A stretch of DNA of 64,000 nt, from NCBI GenBank assembly GCA_947652605.1, contig OX393577.1, forward strand, positions 50,877,494-50,941,493, written 5' to 3'. Of the stretch, positions 26,001 to 38,000 are shown piece by piece; within the stretch, counting starts at the first letter, position 1; each line of letters opens with the position of its first letter. A program made the position numbers and the translations under genes. The notes under the pieces are model-generated. The model worked only from the letters and a program-made list of their open reading frames with translations. It searched no databases and was not told the DNA's origin. Source of the stretch: Elmis aenea. Taxonomy: Eukaryota > Arthropoda > Insecta > Coleoptera > Elmidae.

Positions 26001-29000
26001 GCAACTTATATTACAATCAAAATAAACATAAATTTAAAGTGTTTGCAAAAACGGCAAAATTTACAGATATTACCACTATAGACATGAAGAAATTTTTTGG
26101 ACTAATTATTCTTATGGGTCAAATTAAAAAAGACCACATTAAAGATTACTGGTCGAGGGATCTTTTAATTGAAACGCCGATTTTTTCACGCTCTATGAGC
26201 AGGAATGGATTTTCGCAAATATGGCGAGCATGGCATTTCAATGATAACACAGCACAAAGTATTGACAGCGGAAGATTAGTAAAAATACAACCAGTGTTGG
26301 AATATTTTAAAAACAAATTTACACAAGTCTACAAACGCAAACAACATATTTCTTTAGATGAGGCAATGATTCCATGGAGAGGTCGACTATCGTTTAGGAC
26401 GTACAATCCCGGAAAATTAAATAAATATGGCCTGTTAGTGAGAATGCTTTCCGAAAGCGATACAGGCTATATAATAAATTTGGAAATATATTCTGGAACT
26501 GGCAAAAAATTAGAAGAAACGATATTTTCTTTATTACAACCATGCGTAGGAGTGTGGCATCATGTTTACCAAGACAACTATTACAATAGTGTACATATCG
26601 CAGAAGCTATGAAAAAGAAGAAAGTAAGAGTGTGTAGGACAATACGGACTAACAGAGGTTTACCAGTTGCTTTCAAAGCAAAAGGAAAATTATTAAAAAA
26701 AGGTGAATTTGCTTTCACCAGAAAAGGTAATGTATTATTACAAGCATGGAGAGATAAACGTTTAGTCAATATGATATCCACGATTCACGATTCTACAATG
26801 GTTTATGTAAGACAAAACAGAAACGGAGAAGACGTCATAAAACCTAAATGTATTTTAGACTATAATAAATACATGAAGGGAGTTGACAGATCGGACCAAT
26901 ATCTAGCATATGGTTCAATATTGAGACATACAAAAAAGTGGACGAAAAAAGTTGTGTTGTTTTTAATGAATTGTGCTCTAGTGAATGCATATAAGGTGTA
27001 TAAAATCTTAAATCCCCAAAAATTATTAAAATATAAATCTTTTTTAAAAGAAGTTGCAAAAATTTGGATATCTGTAAAAGTTAATTGCCAAAATTTACCT
27101 TTGGATAACACATCATCATTTATTGTTAATCCACCAAATCGTTCCGACGATTTGCGAATTCACATTTTGGAAACAATTAAAGAAAATAGCAAAAAAAATA
27201 TCCACAAAAACGATGCCTAGTTTGCAAAGCAAACAATTTAAGAAAAGACACTAGATACGTATGGGGTGGTTGTGAGGTACCTTTACACAAGGGGTTGTGT
27301 TTTTATAAATATCATTCTAAAAAATAATAGAGTAACACTTTCCTATGTTAAATCAAAAATTATTTGTAATGTTACTTTATAGTGATATATTGTATAGTTT
27401 ATAGTTGTAATGTTGCATGTATGTATAATATATACCTAATTATTGTATATATATGTATTTATAATGTAATAATATAATGCCAATTATTTTCAAAATGTGT
27501 TTCTTTTGCATATATTCTAAATTTATACTTGCTAGAAATGCGGGAACCCGCTAGGTCAGATAGTAACTACCCGGTCCTCAGGTAAAAGATTAAGTGGCGT
27601 TAATTAACGTGAGTGGTCCATTGTGCATGGCCCAGAGAAACGTAGATTAACGGGGCCGGTCCGATATGTGTTAATAAAGAATGTAACTGTTATTTTAGAT
27701 TTTTTTTAACACTAACCATTTTTGAGATATTACCCCTACATTTATTTTTTCTTATGGGCCGGGCGCGAAGTTGGCTATGGAATAGTTAAATGTGCTTTTT
27801 TTTCTCTTTCTAATGAGATATTACTTGCTGTATGTATTTTTATAAATAAGTCACAAAATGAAGAAAAACCTCATTTTACCCATCACTTATCAAGCTATCT
27901 ATGAAAATTAAAACAAAAAACATCTAATTATGTATATGTCAAATGACAGTTACTATTTGTCTGCGGTATCGATTATTATAATTTTATAGTATTGTGTGTA
28001 ATTCGATAGTTCATTATTTTTAAATGAAGCCATCATTATAACAATTACTACAAGGACTATCGAATTACACAACAATACTATAAAATTCTAATAAATGATA
28101 CCGCAGACAAATAGTAACTATCATTTGACATCAGTTGTTTTTTGTTTTTATTTTCATAGATAGCTTGATAAGTGATGGGTAAAATACGATTTTTCTTCAT
28201 TTTGTGACTTATTTATAAAAATAAATATAGCAAGTAATATCTCATTTAAAAGAGAAAAAAAGCACATTCGACCATTCCATAGCCAACTTCGTGACCCATA
28301 AGAAAAAATGAAATTAGGGGTAATATCTCGAAAATGGTAGGTGTTAAAAAAAATCTAAAATAATAGTTACTTTCTAAATAAAAAAAGTACCTTAAGAAAG
28401 TACAAATAAAATTGTTCAAATGATGAAGACAAAAAAGTTATGAGAGAAAAAAGAAATTCGACATTTTCATATTTTTTGCTATAACATCTGAAGTACGAGG
28501 AATTTTGTACTTTTAAAAATTGATTGTGGCTCCTCTCATACTAAGAAATAATTCATTTAATTTAACCAAACCTGTATCTCTAATAATAAGCGAGATCCCC
28601 ATGCTGGAAATGTAATCTGGGACACCCTGTATATAATCAAATTCCCTTCTACCCGTAGATGTAGGGATATGTGCATATCTATGTATTATACATATTATAC
28701 ACTAATGATATTTTGATTAATAATTGATAAAGTAAATTAAGTACCTACTTTTAAAACATGCAAAATGTTTAATAACTAATTAAAATAAATATCCCCTTAA
28801 GTTGATATACTTACCTATGGCAGCTAATTCCATATCTGTCGTATTAGACATGAAGAAATGTCCATGAAAATCTGTGGGTCTGATTCCAGTGGAAGTGCGA
28901 ACTCTCATGATGGCATCAAAGGCAATTGGTCTACTAATGTTTGTTATTATATCTGTTACCACTCGGTCCCCATCAATATCAGCCTAAAACAGAAAAACCA

Positions 29001-32000
29001 TCGTTTATCACGTAATTGCATTTGTAAATGAACAATGTTGTGCAACTTTAAAAGTTAAAGGTACTGTGTGAGGGTGATATTATATTGAATGGTAATCGTG
29101 AAAACCTACAAATCCAATTTGATAAAATAGTCTAACTTTTTTACAGTTCAACATTGTTTTTAAAAATGTAAAAACAATTCTTTAGGAATGTTTTTGTGCC
29201 ATATCAGATGGTGATTATTCCTATATCGTTTTTTTTTTTAAGACTGAAGATATTTTTAAAATGAGCACAATTTCTGCAATTGAGGCGTTGTTTGCATAAA
29301 CAACACTTGTCAATTTTTTTTCAAATCTGGGAACACACTTTTAATGGATAATTGGCGCTATATCCGACATCCCTTATGCAAAATAATTCCGTAATAACCC
29401 CAGTAATTCATAATATAAGCGCGGAAACTAATGATCTTCCAGGTCCTGATATTGATGCAGACATCAACAGCAGCCAAAGTAGCGATAATGAAAAATTTCT
29501 AAAATTGACAAGTGTTGTTTATGCAAACAACGCCTCAATTTATATCCAACGATGTATGACACATGGTATTTTACTTTCACATTCATCAATAAATTTCCAA
29601 AATTATGTATTGCACGACCACTACCACACAAGCCGCTCAGTTGATATTGTTTTGTCTTTACCATGGTAACTAATCAACAAAGTAAAAATTGTCGAAGGTT
29701 AAGCCTCGTTCAAATTACACCAACATCATGACATTTAATGTAAGATAATAAAACCTTTTTTACTTGACCATCTGTGTAAAAATACCCTGTATGATATTTT
29801 TAAAATATAGCTAGAGCAAATTGTTAATTAATCTATTATTAATCTAATTTTCAAACGAAATTTAATGCTTTTTTAAATAACTTAAATCTTTAAAAAAAAT
29901 TAAAAAGCTGCATCGCTCAAAATTTTCCGCAAACGGTTGACTTTAGACCCATATAACCTTCTACATTTTTTAAAGTAAATTTTAAGAGAAATCCAAAAAT
30001 GTAAAAATATACAGGGTGCTCTATTTAAAATTTCAAAGTTTGAGTCCGTTTCCGGTTGAACCGGAAGTCGCATTGCAACCTTAATATTTCCATCGAATCC
30101 GAAAAATATCATAACGCTCAGATACAAAATTTCATTGTTATATCTGCAATTGTACTTTAGATATTTGTATTTTTAACGGTCTCACCGACAGTTGCTTATA
30201 TCGTATACTCTGATACAATAGTTGCTTATATCAAGTGTTGCTTATAACGAGAGTTGCTTATATCATGTGTTGCTCATAACGCGAGCTCACTGAATTCGAT
30301 TAAATAATCAAGTGCTACCGATAAGTACTTTAGAGGTTAGAGAAACCAACCGTACTTTCTACAATATTCGAAACAGGAAAAGCAGTTGTTAAATTAAATT
30401 TAAATAGTACTTTAATTTGTTAACACAATTCCTTAAATTTTCTAAATTTAATTTTTTAAGAATCCTAAATGGCGAACAAGATTTTGTTTTTTAATTGTTT
30501 TTATATTTGTTTCATTAAGTGTAATATTTTTTTTAAACCCCCCCCCCCTCCTAACAAGCTCAATGTCCCGAATTGCACGGCAGAAAAAATGGTCATCCTA
30601 CACATACAGGGTGTTTGAAATTCGAGTTTAAACATGGGGATCTCGCTTATTACAATAGCTAGAGTATAGGTTTAAATTTGGCAAAGTTGCTTAATTTATT
30701 GCTCATTAATAATCCGAAGAGAAATTGGAAATATCTGAGAAAAAGAGGTAAAATCGGAAAATTCGATTTTTGAAATATCGTAAATGTGTAAAAACATTGT
30801 CCAAGGAACTTTTAAGCTAAGGCCGCACTGCGGGATTTTTGGCTGAAGGGTAGATGGTAGATACACGCCGTCGCCTGGCGACAATCCAGGCGCATTGTTT
30901 CACAACAAATTGTCGCCAGGCGACGGCGTGTATCTACCATCTACCCTCCAGCCAACCCTCCCGCAGTGCGGCTTTAGCTTAAAGGCCGAATTGGATGGTG
31001 ATGTTTCATAGGTTGACTAGTTGTTTATTTTTTCTTATGGGCGCAATTTTTGCTATTTACATAATCAAATAGAACTCTTTTTTCTAAATTCATTGATGCA
31101 TCACTCATGGTATTCTACATTCATTAACAAATTTGTAAAGCAGTGTTTTGGATAAAACAACCACTATAAATCAGACAGCCTGGTTGTTGTAGTTTATGTC
31201 GTTACCATGACAACTAACAACTGAAAATCGTTTTCATCGTAACAAATGAACATTCAGGAAATTCCTTGAAGAAAAATAGCGGGGGTAAACTGGATAGCGA
31301 TAAAAAAGCAAAATTAGCATTTCTTTTAGATCGTTAACATCGTTCACACAAAAAAAACTTTTTCAAACTAAAAAATAACATTCATTTCCTTAAATATTAT
31401 TCTGATTTTGAGATACATGACAAAGTTGTTTTTTGTTTAATGGAAAGCATGACTTTGGCCTAAATAAAAAGCCAATTTCGTTCTCTTTTAAAAATATATT
31501 GGTTAAAAAATTATTTTCTGATACATGGCGCACTAGTTCTTTTAAAAATGTTTCTACATCAACGTAAACAAATTGATCCCCTTCACGAAAAAAACAAAAA
31601 CAATAATTTTATACTACATGCTAGTCTAATTTCATACACATACCTGGAAATATGTATATTTATAAACTTCTCCTCCCGATAATCTTGACACTTGACCGAT
31701 TGTAGCAACATCAATGTACGAGTTATTAAATACAAATAAATCTACACTACATCCAGCTGCTACGCAATCTTGACCAAGTTGGTTATAAGCCTGAGTCTGT
31801 GGTGTCAACACGGTGCGTTCTTTCTCTGTTCCTAGCAGCTTACGGTCATCACGATTTTTCAATTTACCAGGAGCTTCTGCTATTGGTAACGACGAATGAA
31901 ACACCAACAGTTTTCCTGTACATTCTGATGCCTAACCAACAAAACAAACGCTATAATTCAACAATCAAACATGGGACAATATAAAGACATACCTTCAAGG

Positions 32001-35000
32001 CTTCCAGGCCACCTACAATAGCTGGAAGAAGCACGGTTTCTGTTTCGCGAGTGTCACCATACATAGCAGGAATTTGCTGCATGAGAGCATCAATCACAAT
32101 ACCAGATTCCTCGGGGGTGCACAAAAATCCGTCTAATAAAGGCATAAACATGTCTTGAACATCACCTACAACCAGCATTTGAGGAGCGGCTAAATTTCCC
32201 TAAAATTTACAAGTTTTTAATCAATTTACAGTGTCAAGAGTACATCACAAATAAGTTTTCTTATTACAGATTCCTCTAAAAAATGTATTCTTGATAAAAG
32301 TTGGTGCATGATTAAAAATTACTTTTAAAATGAAAAAATGTTTCGTACAAACTATGACTCGATTTTAGTAATTTTTTAAATTTTCACAAAAAAATGTCAC
32401 TAGGAAAAGTTGTTTAAAACACAAAAACCTGTCTAAATAGAAAATTTAAATTTAAATTTTTAGTTTTTGAGTAATTTTAACATCCAAGAAGTAGGTTTTT
32501 AAACATTTTTATGTTTAATTTAACACATATTTTTAAATTTTGTATAAAGATGTTTGTTTTAGAGATATAAACTAAACTTGAATTTTCTTGAATGGAAACT
32601 CTAATAGGTCATCACACATGGGCGTCCGCAAGGGGGGGCAAACGGTGCACTTGCCCCCTTGGAATCGAGTAAAAATGAAATATGTGAAAGTATACTAGTA
32701 AAAACAAATCATAAAAAATATAAAATTATATATATGTTACGGCCAAATCCCGAAATCGGCCAAAGTGGGAAGTGTCTGGCCAATTCGAGAAATGGCCAAT
32801 GTCGCTGGTAATTGACTGGCCAATGTCCGAGCTTTTCAGGATTTTCGGGATTTGGCCGCCCAGTTTGTGACATCGGCCAACGTTGGAAGAAAAGAGCAGA
32901 TTTTGGTGAATCAAATGGTATTTGGGATGTTAGCATTGTCGCGGCAATTACCATACCTATTACCTACCTAAATGCTTTTTGCTTTAAAAAAAAAAGCTTT
33001 AACAGACCTCTAACCTGACCCTCTTTTATTAATGAAATGAATGACGGTCAGATTAAACGTCGGTTAAAGTTTGATTTTAAAGAAAACAAACGGTATTTAT
33101 GATTCTAGCACTGTAGCACACCGGAAGCGAAAGATGTGTGTGCATCAGCACATCGAATTTTGGCCAGGGATTTCCCGCCACTTCGCGAAATAACCGGCCA
33201 AAGTAGCATATACACTGTTAAATCGGAACTTGGCCACACCTCTCAGCTAAAGTGCGAAAGGGTCGGCCAATTCGGAAACTGGCCGCACTTCGGGTTTTGG
33301 CCGTAACATACATTATAATTTGTCTTTATGCTTTGCCCCCCCCTGGAAAATGTTCTGCGGATGCCCATGGGTCACAACTTTATATGAAAGAGCATTTTTT
33401 TAACTATCCAAAAATATACACTTTTACATGTGTTGCAAAAAATAACAGTCATTTTTAAATCCCTACAGTGCACTTAAAAATTTCTCACCTTGATATTATA
33501 AAAATGAACAGTACTGTTGTATGTAATAAATCCTACTCGCATGTTGCTGGTTTCTTGTCCCTGATCGACAGGCAAGTTTTTCACGATTTCTTTCATTTCA
33601 GCGCAGAGCAAGTGGACTAATCCAGATTTAATATTGTTATAACTGACATCAATAACAAAAATTATGGCAGGAGGTTTAGGTAAAGTATTGTTCCTGCAAT
33701 AATCCGTAGTAGCTGTAAATTCGTAAGTACCTAGAACCAATTCTGGCCTTTCAAAACGGTCCATTCGTTGTCCTGTATGATCTAAATGTTGAAAATATTC
33801 AGCTGGCACTGTAAAAAAATCAACAGATGTATTTTCATCACCATCACTGTCACATCATCTACCCATAAGTTACTGTATTTTACTATTAATTAAAAATAAT
33901 CAATTTAATACGAAATGGCACATTAACGAATGAAAAATTGATCATTAACTGGTGATTTTAAAAAAGTTAACTAATAAGTTAATATCATACCATCTGTGGC
34001 AGCTTTGCAAAAGAGGCACTGAAATCTTCGACCGGAATCAATAAACTGCATAAACGGACACATGTAAGCTTTACAGCGTATACATCTTACAGGTCCAAGT
34101 TCACCAAAATTGACAATTGGAGGAGGATATTCTTGATCTGCTGTACGGGCCATGGGACTTATTACTAATCCAAACGGCACAGATGTCTGTTTCATTAAAT
34201 CCTATAATGTAAATTGAAACAAACCTGCATTGAATAACAATATCCAACAAATAGTTAATTCACAAATAAAATTTCAAAATATTTCTTAGGTACAATTTTA
34301 TCAGAATAACACAATTATATGCACAGACTGAGAACAGAACGAAAACGATAAACAAAATTAACCAAAATTTTTATAAGAACCAAAGCGAGAACAAAAACTA
34401 AATTTTTATAATTCGTTCAAAATTAAAAACGAAATAAATATTTTTCGTTTTAAGTCCCTGATTATATTACATATATTTTTATTTTCTTGAAGATGAAATA
34501 TATCACTTTAAGGCAACTCGCTTTTAATCCTTCACATCGAGTATCTACTAAAGAAAATTATATTACCAAAATACACTTATATTAAGGAACTTAAGTAGCA
34601 ACGCCATTTAAGTACTTAACACCTTCGTGGACAGCGGCTGCATATGCAGTCATTTTGGAGTGATAAACTGGGACACGTCTGCATATGCAGTCAGAGTAAA
34701 TCAGTCCAGGAGAAGCATGACTGCATTTGCAGTCATGTTTTGCGTTTCATTATATGTATGTGGGTATACATTGATTGTTCCTGAATGTTCCATGTAAACA
34801 AGGGGCACTTCCATATATATTTTTTTAACAGCATTTGAGCTGGTGCAGTCAAACGGTTATCATGCAACAGGGCCCAACTGTCAGGTTTACGACATTAAGG
34901 CCGAACACGACCAATTTGTGTTAACAAACGCTTCTTAACGGCCAAGTAGAAATTGACTGTATGACCCTCGGAAACAAATTTTTATCGCTTCACGCACTTT

Positions 35001-38000
35001 TTCGTTGTTATCATTAGTAATTTCTGGTTTCAGATGACTTGGACGATCAACATCGTTAATGTCTTCTTGACCTCCCTCAAACCGCCTAAACTAATCATAA
35101 ACTTGTGTACGAGCTAGACAATGACCACTATACACGTTTTGCAATCAATTGATGTGTTTCGGTCAGAGACCCGAACCGAACTGGAACAAAAACCGAAACG
35201 AACCGATACTTTTTCCATGAACCGTAACTGAACCTTTCATTTAAAAAATCACAAAACTGCGAAATTAAACCGAACCGACTGGTGTGAATCGGTTCAAACA
35301 ACGGTTCAAACCGGTTCACACAACGGTTCAGTCCAACTATTGTTTTAATGAAATTGTAAATTTTTTTTATGGTTAATTTTGATTACATTTTACCAAAAAT
35401 GGAAAAATTTCAGATAGTTCAATTTATAAATATGCATTGTCATCATATGTTTTGCATTAAACCGGAACTGAACCGTTGCCGCCGAACCGGTTACCGAATC
35501 ATTATTAAATAAAAACCGGTGGTTTGGGACGTAAACCGAAAAGTTAAAATTTATCGAACGGGTTACCGGAACTGAACCGTTATTCTTTGCGGTTCGGATC
35601 CCTGGTTTCGGTAAATGTTTTATCAAGTTTAAAATAAAACTTAATATTGGCTTTTTGTTCAAACATCTTTTTCGACCGTTGTATAAAATATACTATCAAT
35701 TTGGGCACTATAACTCGGCTGTTAATGATCCGAATGGCATAAAATTCAGATGACAAAATTTTTGTATAGATGACACCACTAGTTTTTACTTTCGCCATAT
35801 GAAGAAAGTATTGTTTCTATTTGTACAAAGTTCGATTATTTTTGCGACAGACCTTGTAGAACAAAAGTTTTTTGAGTAAAATTATTGTCTGCTGACTTTT
35901 TTATCTGTCTAACTAGGTAAATTAATTTTTTTTACACATTTTTACCATTATTATTACGAATTTATAATTTTTTCAAATAATGTTATGATATGGGACACGA
36001 CTGCCTATGCAGCCAAATTGATGTACTGGTGGGACGTGACCACATGACTGCATATACTGCGATCATTTTTTAAATCAAAAAATGCCATGATAGTCACTTT
36101 TACATATTGGACATGTATTTTGAGTGTGAAATGAGTAAAATAACTTCCAAAAATATAAAGTGCGATTTTTGATAGCCATAGTAAAATCGCATCGTCCGCG
36201 AAGGTGTTAATGTGAGAGCACTGATGAACTACATGACAGATACAAAATTGCAAAATAAACTAATAAACCCACTGTTATAAAAACGAGGAAAAAAAGATAA
36301 CTTTCTCTTTTTGTTAATTATTGGAATGCAACAACCTTAAATTGCCTTGTTCATGATGTATATCTAAATAGCCGGTGCTTTCCTAAAATAACAAATTAAA
36401 ACATTCAAGTTTATTTACCTGTGTTATAGGTACATTGTACATGGTGGAACGAATAAACCTTGGGCTAGAATTACCCTGATCTTGAACTATGAACTTTGTA
36501 GTAACAAGTGGCGGTACTAATCCTTTTTGATTCGTGCAGAATATACCGGAACGAGTACGTTGATCATCTTGCATTACTTGAATCTGAAAATGAATAAAAA
36601 ATTTAGTGGTTTCGATAAACATCAATGAGCTAAATTAAAAAATGTTATACCAGGGATCAAACTCCAACAAAAAACAATCTATCTTTCTAAATCTATGCCC
36701 AAACCCCAACTGTTTCAAGGCAAAAAGCTATATTGAATTTATTTCACTGCTATAGCATAATAACCAACGAGGCAAAGATGGATTGATCTATTTTACAAAC
36801 CCATTTTTTTTTTAACTTCCAATTCCTTTTTAAAAATCAAACTAAATTAAAATACAAAGCTTACCGGGCTAGGCATTTGATCAGGATCTAATCTTCTAGC
36901 TTGTTGTGGCTGCTGGTATGAGGGTTGAGGATATGCCCCAGGCCCACTAGGCATCGGTGGTTGACCTGGTAAAGGTGGATAACCAGGACTCTTCACTTGT
37001 TGACCATTTACATAGCCTTGCTGACTTAAAGGTGGAGGCATATGTGGACCAGAATCTCCACCGTTCATTGGTTGCTTCATGGGTCCACCAGGATACTGGC
37101 GATTACTCAAGTTCATGCCCTGCATTTGATTTGTCATCTGGTTAGGTCCATACTGATTAGGTGGCTGTCCTGGTAATGGAGGTTGACTAAACTGAGCGGG
37201 CGATTGTGTAGTAAAACCTGGCTGAGCAAACTGAGTTGGTGGTTGCCCTGGTACAGGTGGATTGAATTGGTTATGCTGTTGACCTGGTAAAGGTGGTTGT
37301 CCTGGTAGAAGTGGTTGCCCTGGTAAAGGTGGCTGTCCAGATAGAGGTGGCTGTCCTGGTAAAGGTGGATGTCCCGATAATGGTGGCGGCCCTGATAAAG
37401 GTAACTGCCCTTGTAAAGGTGTCTGGCCAAATTGGTTGGGCATCTGTCCTGGAGGAAGTAGTGGTTGATTTGATAACGGAGGTTGCCTTCCAAGCATCTG
37501 GCCTGGTCCAGGTGGTTGTCCATATTGATTTGGTCTTTGTTGATTTGGTATCGGTCCAGACATATTACCACCAAACTGATTATGAGGGGGTCCCATATTT
37601 CCCATATGTGGAGGCTGTTGACCTGATGAAGGAGGTCCTGCCACATTGCTTCCTGTTTGATTGGGTTGTCCAATAAATCCTGGTGGAATTGATCCTGGTA
37701 TAGATGGCATTGGCCCTGGTGGAATGGATGATCCTGTCAAGGGCGACATTGGACTTGGTGGCATAGTTGATCCTGGAGGGCCAATTGTATTGCTACTTAA
37801 TTGTTCAGTTGGTTTAGGTAGTGTAGAACCTAGCTGGTGTGAAGGAATTTGACTATTCAGTGGTGAACCCCCCTTATTTAACACAGAATTTGTAATCTGA
37901 CCTGGATGCACTCCAGGTGGTGGTAAAAATTGATTGGGTCCATTCTGTGTTGGCGATATAAAGTTTTCTACTTTCGATATTGGAGGTCCACTTAACTGAC

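Larger units (their letters stand above)
25355..28629. mobile_element. Large foldback in Sec24 intron 7, host of the piggyBac element
   Basis: The left end CAGGGTGTCCCAGATTACAT and the right end ATGTAATCTGGGACACCCTG are inverted and TA-flanked. The left arm is split at TTAA (25587) by the piggyBac element and resumes at 27671. The arms meet around 28020 (ACTATCGAATTACACA and its inverse). Without the insertion the element would be about 1.2 kb and almost fully palindromic. Confidence 0.9.

Noticed and set aside
37134..37676. Long open frames on both strands inside Sec24 exon 1
   Set aside because: They are shadows of the repetitive Pro/Gln/Gly coding sequence in other frames; the frame used joins exon 2 and gives Sec24.
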